Positions 1-6,773 of a stretch of DNA of 64,000 nt are shown piece after piece (within the stretch, counting starts at the first letter, position 1; the number at the start of each line of letters is the position of its first letter). The stretch lies in NCBI GenBank assembly GCA_021151835.1, contig JAGKWO010000011.1, positions 55,759-119,758 on the forward strand, read 5' to 3'. This DNA is from Gammaproteobacteria bacterium (GTDB taxonomy: Bacteria > Pseudomonadota > Gammaproteobacteria > Pseudomonadales > Cellvibrionaceae). A model generated the notes under the pieces. That model did not search any database, had not been told where the DNA came from, and was given only the letters and a program-made list of their open reading frames with translations. Made by a program: the position numbers and the translations under genes.

Positions 1-327
1 CGAGGCTCTGAGTTTTAATTTTTCGGCGGGTTGTTTCTTTAGGTATTCAAAGACAAACTCATTAATAGTTACTGTTTTAAGTTGGCTATAACCACACCAG
101 GTCTTGCCTTCCGAACTGTCGAGCACACCAAGTAAATACAACCTTGCAGCCGTTCTTCGTTCTGGAGACTTATTAACAAACTCGGGTAAAAATTCAGCTC
201 CCGTCAGGTTTACCCTGTCTTCGTTAATCGCGGCTGTCTGGTGTTGATTTGCAACTGCACAGCTGCAAAGTAAACCGCCATAAAGCAAGGTTATTATCGC
301 CCTTATAGGTTTGATCTTTTGATGCAT
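1..327 (-). CDS. Partial Rap1a/Tai-like lipoprotein (C-terminus outside window)
   Basis: The frame is open from an ATG at 327 to the left edge, giving 109 codons with no stop, so the C-terminus lies outside the window. A GGAG lies about 5-8 bases upstream of the ATG. The N-terminus is a basic segment and a hydrophobic stretch ending LLCSC, an acceptable lipobox (Cys23), so it is probably an exported lipoprotein. The body carries a short pattern, LYLLGVLDSSEGKTWC followed about 20 residues later by FEYLKKQPAEKL, that resembles the Rap1a/Tai immunity fold (a conserved WC and a helix with a YL..HP-type motif). Rap1a proteins protect against type VI secretion amidase effectors, but many relatives are orphan periplasmic proteins of unknown role, and no effector gene is visible here. 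The family call is moderate; the function is not established. Confidence 0.6.
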   Translation of the reverse strand, partial: MHQKIKPIRAIITLLYGGLLCSCAVANQHQTAAINEDRVNLTGAEFLPEFVNKSPERRTAARLYLLGVLDSSEGKTWCGYSQLKTVTINEFVFEYLKKQPAEKLKLRAS

Positions 328-568
328 AACATTCTCCATATCGAGGCACCGCTAAAAGGTGGAGGAATAATATTGGTAAATCCACACAAATAAAGGGAAT
401 TCAGCCATTTTTGATGGTAAATGCTGTGCAATGTGACAGCATTAAAGGTTGATGGTGAGAGCAAACTGCCATCGGTATCGGCTGTTTGTCGATTTGATTT
501 GGCAGTGTTTGGTGTCAATGCAGGTTTATATGAGCGTTTTGTTATTTCGGTCATTTCCGTTCCGGCGC

Positions 569-574
569 TATAAT
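569..574 (+). promoter_or_regulatory. Candidate -10 element for ybeD-lipB
   Basis: A perfect TATAAT lies 28 bases before the ybeD start. No good -35 hexamer sits at 16-18 bases upstream (the best is TTTCGG at 545-550, spacer 18), so promoter activity is only suggested. Confidence 0.35.
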
Positions 575-602
575 TCGCGCCTCGCTTACAGGTTTTATAG
601 AT

Positions 603-875
603 ATGGCCCAGCAACAACCCCCCAAAATTGAATTTCCCTGTGAAAATTACCCCATTAAAGTGCTCGGCGATGCCGGCCCCGAGCTGCATAGCTATGTAGT
701 GGAGATTATGGAGCGCCATGCACCGGGGTTTGACCAAACCCGGATTACGGTTAAGGAAAGTAGCAAGGGCAGCTTTAACTCGGTGACGGTCTGGATTACG
801 GCGACCGGTGTCGAGCAGCTCACGGCTATCCATAATGATCTGCGCCTCAATCGCAGCATCAAGATGGTGATGTGA
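603..875 (+). CDS. ybeD: YbeD/DUF493 family protein
   Basis: A 90-residue protein matching the size and pattern of the YbeD family (DUF493), a small ferredoxin-like alpha/beta fold resembling ACT regulatory domains. The N-terminal PPKIEFPCENYPIKVLG and the later TVWITATGVEQLTAIHNDL are typical. Its biochemical role is unknown. It is almost always found directly upstream of lipB, and here its TGA ends one base before the lipB TTG start, so the two are probably translationally coupled. ATG 603 is the natural start. Confidence 0.9.
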   Translation: MAQQQPPKIEFPCENYPIKVLGDAGPELHSYVVEIMERHAPGFDQTRITVKESSKGSFNSVTVWITATGVEQLTAIHNDLRLNRSIKMVM

Positions 876-876
876 T

Positions 877-1524
877 TTGAGCGGTCTGACCCTGGAGGTT
901 ATCAACCTCGGCCAGCGCGATTACGCCAGTATCTGGCAGGCGATGAGCGATTTCACCAGCCAACGCACGCCCGATACCATCGACCAGCTCTGGCTGGTGG
1001 AGCATCCCCCGGTATTTACCCAGGGGCAAGCCGGCAAGGCGGAGCATCTGCTATTCCCCGGTGATATTCCGGTAGTACAGACTGATCGCGGCGGCCAGGT
1101 GACTTACCATGGCCCCGGCCAACTGGTGGCTTATCCATTGCTGGATTTGCGCCGCTTGAAAATCGGTGTGCGCGATCTGGTTACCGCGCTGGAGCAAACG
1201 ATTGTAGCCACATTGGCCCATTACGGGATCGAGTCTGCCGCCAGGCCTGATGCGCCCGGTGTTTACGTCAATGGCAACAAGATCGCCTCGCTCGGCCTGC
1301 GTGTTCGCCGCGGATGCAGTTTCCATGGGCTGGCCCTGAATGTGGATATGGATTTAACACCCTTCCTGCGCATTAACCCCTGTGGTTATCAGGGCCTGGC
1401 GATGACCCAGATACGCGACCTTATTCCCGAATGTCCCGCTTTGGTGCAGGTTCAACAGCAACTTGTTACCGAATTGGCGGGGAAATTGGGTTACGAAACC
1501 TGTACAATGCGCGCCGTAGATTAA
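877..1524 (+). CDS. lipB: Octanoyltransferase LipB
   Basis: LipB transfers octanoate from acyl carrier protein to lipoyl domains of 2-oxoacid dehydrogenases and the glycine cleavage H protein in the cytoplasm; LipA then adds sulfur. The protein is 215 residues. The signature RGGQVTYHGPGQ is at 71-82. The catalytic pair is present: Lys135 in NKIASLG and Cys169 in INPCGY, the numbering I remember for E. coli LipB. The start is TTG at 877; no ATG or GTG lies in frame nearer than the ybeD coding region, and alignment with known N-termini supports it. A weak start one base after ybeD suggests coupled translation. lipA follows after 15 bases. Confidence 0.96.
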   Translation: MSGLTLEVINLGQRDYASIWQAMSDFTSQRTPDTIDQLWLVEHPPVFTQGQAGKAEHLLFPGDIPVVQTDRGGQVTYHGPGQLVAYPLLDLRRLKIGVRDLVTALEQTIVATLAHYGIESAARPDAPGVYVNGNKIASLGLRVRRGCSFHGLALNVDMDLTPFLRINPCGYQGLAMTQIRDLIPECPALVQVQQQLVTELAGKLGYETCTMRAVD

Positions 1525-1539
1525 CGTCACGAGATTCTT

Positions 1540-2574
1540 ATGTCAGATCTTCCTCCCGTAGCCACCTTCGTCCCTGAACTCCAACCGGTTAAACGCACCG
1601 AGCGCCATAAGCAAGGTGAGAAACTGCGCGATGCGGACAAGGTTGAGCGTATCCCGGTCAAAGTCATAGCCAGCGACCGTGACGATATCCCGCGTAAACC
1701 CGACTGGATTCGCGTGCGTATTCCCGCTTCTCCGGAAGTGGAGCGCATCAAAACCATCCTGCGTAAAAACAAGCTTTCCTCCGTATGTGAAGAAGCCAAT
1801 TGCCCGAACCTGGGTGAATGCTTTAGCGGTGGTACGGCGACATTTATGATCATGGGCGATATCTGTACCCGTCGCTGCCCCTTCTGCGATGTGGGCCATG
1901 GCAAGCCCAATCCGCTGGATGTGAACGAGCCGCGCCAGCTCGCCGAAGCCATCGCGGAAATGCGCTTGAAATATGTGGTGATTACCTCGGTTGACCGCGA
2001 TGACCTGCGCGATGGCGGAGCCCAGCATTTTGCCGATTGCATCCGCGAAGCCCGCGCCCATAGCCCGAATTTGCAAGTAGAAGTATTGGTGCCGGATTTC
2101 CGTGGCCGTATGGAAATTGCGTTGGATATCCTCGAAAAAGAAGCGCCGGATGTGTTCAACCACAATATGGAAACCGTTTCGCGTTTATATCGCCAGGCGC
2201 GCCCCGGCGCCAACTACAACTGGTCGCTCGAATTGCTCAAGCAATATAAAGCGCGTCGCCCGGATGTATTGACCAAATCCGGTTTGATGGTTGGCCTCGG
2301 CGAAACCAAAGAAGAAATTATCGAAGTGATGAAGCATATGCGTGAGCACGATATCGACATGCTCACTATTGGCCAGTATTTGCAGCCGTCCAAAGATCAC
2401 ATTCCGGTCGCACGTTATGTTCATCCCGATGAGTTTGCGGAGTACACAAAACTGGCGGAAGAAATGGGATTCAAGCACGCCGCTTGTGGCCCGCTGGTTC
2501 GCTCGTCCTATCACGCCGACAAACAAGCCCACGGCGAAGAGGTAAAGTGGTTCGGTGAAGCAAAAAAAGCCTGA
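1540..2574 (+). CDS. lipA: Lipoyl synthase LipA
   Basis: A radical SAM enzyme that inserts two sulfur atoms into protein-bound octanoyl groups. At 344 residues it is slightly longer than the E. coli enzyme because of an N-terminal extension. The auxiliary cluster motif C83-x4-C88-x5-C94 and the radical SAM motif C109-x3-C113-x2-C116 are both intact, and the C-terminal RSSYHA supplies the serine ligand of the auxiliary cluster. It lies 15 bases after lipB, so the pair is very likely one transcript, closed by the hairpin at 2597-2624. Confidence 0.97.
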   Translation: MSDLPPVATFVPELQPVKRTERHKQGEKLRDADKVERIPVKVIASDRDDIPRKPDWIRVRIPASPEVERIKTILRKNKLSSVCEEANCPNLGECFSGGTATFMIMGDICTRRCPFCDVGHGKPNPLDVNEPRQLAEAIAEMRLKYVVITSVDRDDLRDGGAQHFADCIREARAHSPNLQVEVLVPDFRGRMEIALDILEKEAPDVFNHNMETVSRLYRQARPGANYNWSLELLKQYKARRPDVLTKSGLMVGLGETKEEIIEVMKHMREHDIDMLTIGQYLQPSKDHIPVARYVHPDEFAEYTKLAEEMGFKHAACGPLVRSSYHADKQAHGEEVKWFGEAKKA

Positions 2575-2596
2575 TGATTTTTTCGTACTGCGTCGC

Positions 2597-2624
2597 AAAA
2601 ACTCCCGCCAGCCGGGAGTTTTTT
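2597..2624 (+). terminator. Intrinsic terminator after lipA
   Basis: An 11-base perfect stem (A-rich left arm plus ACTCCCG, paired with CGGGAGT plus T-rich right arm), loop CCAGC, followed by a T run. It lies 22 bases past the lipA stop. Confidence 0.9.
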
Positions 2625-2719
2625 GTCTCTGCCAATGTCACTGATTAAGCGCGATCTATTCCATTCTGTTTTCAAATCGCAGCTATAGTTAATACTCTTT
2701 TTCGTTATACCGGATTACC

Positions 2720-3232
2720 GTGAATCTATCTCGCTCTACTCTTGCTCTCGCCCCGGATATTTTTGTCCTGGAACAAAAACCGGAATTTTTTGCGCAGGTC
2801 GCGCACTGGCATCATCAGGAATGTGAACGCCAGGGGTTGAAATCGTCGCTCTCGTTGCGCCAACAGCGGTTGGTTTTGCACGTTCAGCAAAATCCGCTTC
2901 CCAAAACACTAATTGCGTTGCGCGGCAAACAATTGCTGGGTTGCGTCAGTCTCGTCAATTACACCTATCGCAGCAGTGAGCGCATGCCCAAAGTTGCGAG
3001 CGACAGCCCGGTATGGCTGAGTAATTTATTTGTGTTGGATCAATATCGCCACCAGGGAATTGGAACCGCATTAATTGATGCAGCAAAAAATTATGCGCAG
3101 GATTTGGGCTTAACAGAGTTATGGCTTTCCGCTACGGATTACACGGATTACTATCAAAAGCGCGATTGGGAAATTGTACGGCGTACAAGGTTGGGGGGTA
3201 GGCAGGTTAATGTGATGCGGGTAGTTCTTTAA
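2720..3232 (+). CDS. GNAT family N-acetyltransferase
   Basis: A 170-residue acetyltransferase of the GNAT fold. The acetyl-CoA loop is visible as LDQYRHQGIGTALIDAA (motif A, Q/R-x2-G-x-G), followed by a LWLSATDYTDYYQKRDWEIV segment typical of motif B. The substrate cannot be told. The start is GTG at 2720; the next Met is well inside the domain. It stands alone between the lipA terminator and the repeat region. Confidence 0.85.
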   Translation: MNLSRSTLALAPDIFVLEQKPEFFAQVAHWHHQECERQGLKSSLSLRQQRLVLHVQQNPLPKTLIALRGKQLLGCVSLVNYTYRSSERMPKVASDSPVWLSNLFVLDQYRHQGIGTALIDAAKNYAQDLGLTELWLSATDYTDYYQKRDWEIVRRTRLGGRQVNVMRVVL

Positions 3233-3252
3233 GAGCTAACCCCTCCCTAACC

Positions 3253-3406
3253 CTCCCCTTGGAAAGGGGACGGAACTTAATTCACTCCGATTCTCCCCTT
3301 GAAAAAGTAGAAGCTTATCTCGCTTCGATTTTCCCTCTGAAAAAGCAAATGCTTATCTCACTCTGCCGCACCCTTTGAAAAACAGGAAACTTATCTCACT
3401 CTGGTT
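3253..3406 (+). repeat. Four degenerate tandem repeats of 38-40 bases
   Basis: Units run 3253-3292 (40 bases), 3293-3330, 3331-3368 and 3369-3406 (38 each). Each opens with a C/T-rich run (CTCCCCTTG, CTCCCCTTG, TTCCCTCTG, CACCCTTTG), then AAAAAG-like bases, then ACTTA or GCTTATCTC and ACTC-like bases. Similarity falls from left to right at the C-rich start but is best for the CTTATCTC core in units 2-4. The period was found by direct alignment. Confidence 0.8.
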
Positions 3407-3528
3407 AACCCCAAAAAAAACGAGGGATTGGTTGTGTCGCAAAATAATAGTTATTTGTGTTGGTACGATTGGTAAATGTCTGTATGTTATGTGTTTGCAT
3501 TAATCTCTGTTTAGCAGGGAGTCAAGCC

Positions 3529-3551
3529 CCTCCCCCTTAACAAGGGGGAGG
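3529..3551. repeat. G/C-rich hairpin element, inverted relative to 3239-3260
   Basis: A perfect 10-base stem CCTCCCCCTT / AAGGGGGAGG with a 3-base loop. Its right arm continues as GTTGGGAGGGGG, and the reverse complement of 3542-3562 closely matches CCCCTCCCTAACCCTCCCC at about 3239-3258. The pair is thus an imperfect inverted repeat bounding about 320 bases just ahead of the DUF559 gene. Confidence 0.7.
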
Positions 3552-3584
3552 TTGGGAGGGGGTATTTTTATCAAGGAGCGATAT

Positions 3585-3947
3585 ATGAATAACGAAAAAA
3601 TTTTCAACCAAAAACAACAAAAACCACTTCGTCAGCAACTAAGGGCTAACGTGCCTATGCCTGAAAAAATACTTTGGGCAAAACTTCGCAATCAGCAACT
3701 CGGAGTGAAGTTTCGCAGGCAACACGGTATAGGCCGTTATATTGTTGACTTCTATTGTCCTGAATGTGCATTGGTTATTGAGTTGGATGGCGATAGCCAT
3801 TATCAGAAAGGGGCACAAGCGTACGATGCGGTTCGTGATGAATTTATGAACGTATTGGGTCTACATGTTCTGCGTTTTACGAATAGCGAGCTGATGGAAA
3901 ATTCTGAAGCCGTGGTAATGAAAATTTACGAGTATGTAAAAAGATAA
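3585..3947 (+). CDS. DUF559 endonuclease-like protein
   Basis: A 120-residue protein of the DUF559 family, a PD-(D/E)XK-related fold near the Vsr mismatch endonucleases. Visible family features are MPEKILWAKLRNQQLGVKFRRQHGIGRYIVDFYCPE and the ALVIELDGDSHYQK catalytic-type segment (D and E-x-D). The start is ATG 3585 with AAGGAG six bases upstream; an in-frame TTG at 3552 lies inside the upstream repeat and is unlikely. Biological role and substrate are unknown. DUF559 genes are scattered and often lie beside C-rich/G-rich inverted repeats, as here, suggesting a small mobile or selfish unit; that is inference. Confidence 0.85.
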   Translation: MNNEKIFNQKQQKPLRQQLRANVPMPEKILWAKLRNQQLGVKFRRQHGIGRYIVDFYCPECALVIELDGDSHYQKGAQAYDAVRDEFMNVLGLHVLRFTNSELMENSEAVVMKIYEYVKR

Positions 3948-3948
3948 C

Positions 3949-3972
3949 GCGGAGCGCCTGAGGCAGCTCCGC
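3949..3972. terminator. Hairpin between convergent DUF559 gene and ndh
   Basis: A 7-base stem GCGGAGC / GCTCCGC with a further 3-base inner pair, one base after the DUF559 stop. The following bases are A-rich, not a clean T run, so termination strength is doubtful in either direction. Confidence 0.5.
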
Positions 3973-3993
3973 TAAAAAGTAAAACAATAATAA

Positions 3994-5316
3994 TTAATGC
4001 AGTTTCAAGCGCGGTCTCAACCAGCGATTCAATCTTCCACCCAACATAATTAATCCGGTGCGAATGAATCCGTGAATCGCAATCTGATGCATACGGTATA
4101 ACGAAATATAAACCACACGCGCCAAACGGCCCTCAATAAACATACTGCCTTTGCTCAGATTCCCCATTAAATTTCCAACGGTAGAATAACTCGCGAGAGA
4201 AATTAATGAGCCGTGATCAGTGTATTTATAAGTGTGTAGCGATTTGTTGTTGAGTAATGCCAATAAATTTTTATAACAAGTGCTCGCCATTTGATGCGCC
4301 GATTGCGCGCGTGGTGGAACGCGTGAACCATCCGGGTTGGTAAATTGGGCGCAGTCGCCGATAGCAAAAATATGCGGGTCACGTGATGTTTGCAAAAACT
4401 CATTAACGTGCAACTGATTAATCCGATTGGTTTCCAGCCCGGCGATATTGGCCATAAATTCGGGCACTTTAATTCCTGCTGCCCACACCATTAAATCAGC
4501 TTCAATTAATTGGCCATCTTTAGTTTGTAATCCTTCTTTAGTGGCGGCGGTAATCAAGGTATTGAGTTTTACATCGACCCCGATTTTAACCAGCTCGCCA
4601 TGCGCAGCGTCGGAAATGCGCTCGGGCAATGCTGGAAGAATTCTTGGGCCAGCTTCTATTAAGGTAACTTGCAAATGTTCCTTGGATACCGCATTAAAAC
4701 CGTAATTATGAATTTCCTGCACGGCGTGATGCAATTCTGCCGACAGTTCCACACCGGTAGCACCGGCGCCGACAATTGCAATGCGCACACGGTCTTCCGC
4801 GCCGGTTACGCGTTGGATGCGCAAAAATTTATTGAGCAATTTATTGTGGAATTTGTGTGCCTGGGTGGGGCTATCCAGAAACAAACAGTTTTCTTTAACG
4901 CCGGCGGTGTTGAAATCGTTGGAAATCGAGCCTAACGCAATCACCAGGTAGTCATAGGGAATTCGTGTTGATGGTAGAAATTCAACGCCTTCATCATCAT
5001 GCATCGGAGCTAATACGACTTCACGTTTTTCACGATCAATGTCGATCATCGTTCCCACACGAAAGAAAAAATGATGTGCGTTGGCGTGGCCGCGATAACT
5101 CACCGCATCTACATCTTCGTCCATCGTGCCTACGGCAATTTCATGCAATAGTGGTTTCCATAAATGGGTAGTGTTGCGGTCAATGAGTGTGACTTCTGCT
5201 TTATTTTTGCGCCCGAGTTTATCGCCGAGCCTGGTGGCGAGTTCAAGCCCGCCGGCACCGCCCCCGACGACAACGATACGCGGCCTGGCAGCCGCTTGAT
5301 TGGTTGATGTTTGCAT
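3994..5316 (-). CDS. ndh: Type II NADH dehydrogenase (NDH-2)
   Basis: A single-subunit, non-proton-pumping NADH:quinone oxidoreductase on the inner face of the cytoplasmic membrane. The protein is 440 residues. The FAD Rossmann motif GGGAGGLE is at 18-25, the NADH Rossmann motif VGAGATGVELSAE at 182-194, the second FAD contact AIGDCA at 318-323, and the quinone-site AQSAHQM at 337-343. A hydrophobic, basic C-terminal region probably anchors it to the membrane. The start is ATG 5316 with AGGTG five bases upstream. It follows the TPR lipoprotein gene by 23 bases on the same strand and may share its transcript. Confidence 0.95.
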   Translation of the reverse strand: MQTSTNQAAARPRIVVVGGGAGGLELATRLGDKLGRKNKAEVTLIDRNTTHLWKPLLHEIAVGTMDEDVDAVSYRGHANAHHFFFRVGTMIDIDREKREVVLAPMHDDEGVEFLPSTRIPYDYLVIALGSISNDFNTAGVKENCLFLDSPTQAHKFHNKLLNKFLRIQRVTGAEDRVRIAIVGAGATGVELSAELHHAVQEIHNYGFNAVSKEHLQVTLIEAGPRILPALPERISDAAHGELVKIGVDVKLNTLITAATKEGLQTKDGQLIEADLMVWAAGIKVPEFMANIAGLETNRINQLHVNEFLQTSRDPHIFAIGDCAQFTNPDGSRVPPRAQSAHQMASTCYKNLLALLNNKSLHTYKYTDHGSLISLASYSTVGNLMGNLSKGSMFIEGRLARVVYISLYRMHQIAIHGFIRTGLIMLGGRLNRWLRPRLKLH

Positions 5317-5339
5317 GGTTCACCTGCATAGGTAGTGGA

Positions 5340-6764
5340 TTAATCTCTCTCCAGAAAATGGCTTGCCAATGGCCGCTCGATGAATCGATAGGTTTTTTGT
5401 TGTAATGCGGCGTTAAATTGCTGTTTGGCAGCCTGTATTTTGCCAGCGCGATAATCGCGGTAGCCGGAATAAAAATAATATTCAGTTCGCTCACAACGAT
5501 TGCTTGCGGCTTTTTCAAATTGCTGGCGATTTAATTTATTAGTCCAATAGGCGTAAACCGCGCCTTCCCATTCGTTGCGCACGGCAATTTTTTTATTGCG
5601 GGTGACGGTGGTGAAATCCCATTCTGTTTGATCGGCAATGATGTCTGCCTTGATGGAGTCGTAAATACTGATTTCCGTTTGGGCTTGCACGTATTCGGTG
5701 AAGCTTATAGCGGCTTGGGTCCAGTGGCCGGCATTCATATAAATTTCATGGTAGGCGGTGTCGCTCGGTGCAAGGCCGTGTTGTTTGGCTTTATCGAGTA
5801 ATTCAAAGGCGTGTTGTTCGCGCCCCAACAGCGAATAGCTTTGGGCCGCCCAGGCATAATTTGCGGCGGTAGGGGCAAGCTCCAGTACGATTGCAATTTC
5901 ATTCAGCGCCAGTTGGTAATGATTGTTGTCAATAAACATTTGCGCCAGCTGGTAGTGTGATTCGGCTTTATCTGTGGCGAAGGGAATGGCTTTTTGGTAA
6001 TAGCGCGCCGCACGGTAAAGCGTATCACTGTGTTCATAGGCACAACCGCTTGCTTCGGCGCGATCTTCATAGGTTTCCGCAAGGGTTTGATATAAATCGC
6101 GTGAGTGCACCTGATTGCCTTCCGCTTGTTTCAACGTGGCAATTGCTAAAGGATAATAGCCCTGGGTGCGGTACATTTTAGCGAGTTGGACGTAGGCTTT
6201 ATCGCTTGTTGGTTGCTCGCGGGTTGCGCTTAAGAGCGCATCAAATAATTCGTTGGGATTTTTTTCGCGCGCCTCTTTTTGCACAATATAACGCTGTAAA
6301 AAATAGGCCAATGACGGAGGATTCAATTGCTCGCGCGCTTGCGGAGACAATTGGCTGAATAAGGTTTTGGCTTTTTCCAGGGCCTTGTTATCCCCCTTTA
6401 CAACATCGTCATAATAAATATTGTACAAAGCCGTTAAGGTGTTTTGATTGCCAGGAACCAGCTTCAATACCTTGCGAAATTCGCGGATCGCTTGTTTGCG
6501 ATCCGCAGCAGATTTACTTTTTTCTGCTTGTGCGATGTAAGCGTAACCGAGTTTGTAATGCAGCTCCGGATTGTTTGGATCTTTTACCAATTGTTGTTCC
6601 AGATCAGCAATCAATGCCGATGCAGTAATTGCGGGAGCCTCAACATTTTTGACGGATTGTTGGCTGCAACTCGCCAGTAACAGACTGCCGATTAACAACG
6701 CGCCCGCCAATCCGAGCGGCTTGTGCTGCAACAAATAATTGCCTGGCTTAACCAAAAAATTCAT
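5340..6764 (-). CDS. TPR-repeat lipoprotein
   Basis: A 474-residue lipoprotein rich in tetratricopeptide-like helices. The N-terminus has a hydrophobic segment ending LLASC (lipobox, Cys33), then repeated TPR signatures such as ELHYKLGYAYIAQAEKS, QTLAETYEDRAEAS and SHYQLAQMFIDNNHYQLAL. TPR arrays scaffold protein complexes; no enzyme domain is visible. ATG 6764 is preferred over an in-frame GTG two codons upstream because AGAGG sits seven bases before it. It starts nine bases after the stop of the DUF3857 gene, so the two exported TPR proteins are co-expressed and may act together. Specific function unknown. Confidence 0.85.
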   Translation of the reverse strand: MNFLVKPGNYLLQHKPLGLAGALLIGSLLLASCSQQSVKNVEAPAITASALIADLEQQLVKDPNNPELHYKLGYAYIAQAEKSKSAADRKQAIREFRKVLKLVPGNQNTLTALYNIYYDDVVKGDNKALEKAKTLFSQLSPQAREQLNPPSLAYFLQRYIVQKEAREKNPNELFDALLSATREQPTSDKAYVQLAKMYRTQGYYPLAIATLKQAEGNQVHSRDLYQTLAETYEDRAEASGCAYEHSDTLYRAARYYQKAIPFATDKAESHYQLAQMFIDNNHYQLALNEIAIVLELAPTAANYAWAAQSYSLLGREQHAFELLDKAKQHGLAPSDTAYHEIYMNAGHWTQAAISFTEYVQAQTEISIYDSIKADIIADQTEWDFTTVTRNKKIAVRNEWEGAVYAYWTNKLNRQQFEKAASNRCERTEYYFYSGYRDYRAGKIQAAKQQFNAALQQKTYRFIERPLASHFLERD

Positions 6765-6773
6765 CTGCACCTC

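Larger units (their letters stand above)
3233..3584. other. Gene-free repeat-rich spacer
   Basis: 352 bases between the GNAT stop and the DUF559 start. It holds a C-rich element at about 3239-3260, four 38-40 base tandem repeats (3253-3406), about 120 bases without visible features, and a G/C-rich hairpin element (3527-3562) abutting the DUF559 ribosome-binding site. No convincing coding frame was seen. Confidence 0.8.

Noticed and set aside
303..905. 200-residue open frame on the minus strand
   Set aside because: It runs antisense through ybeD and the start of lipB, with no family features; the real minus-strand gene here starts at 327 in another frame.
1527..2213. 228-residue open frame antisense to lipA
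   Set aside because: Lies wholly inside a strongly conserved gene and has the Ser/Arg-rich look of an antisense frame.
3253..3406. Possible CRISPR array
   Set aside because: Units are contiguous 38-40 base tandem repeats with gradual decay, with no constant repeat/variable spacer alternation and no cas genes.
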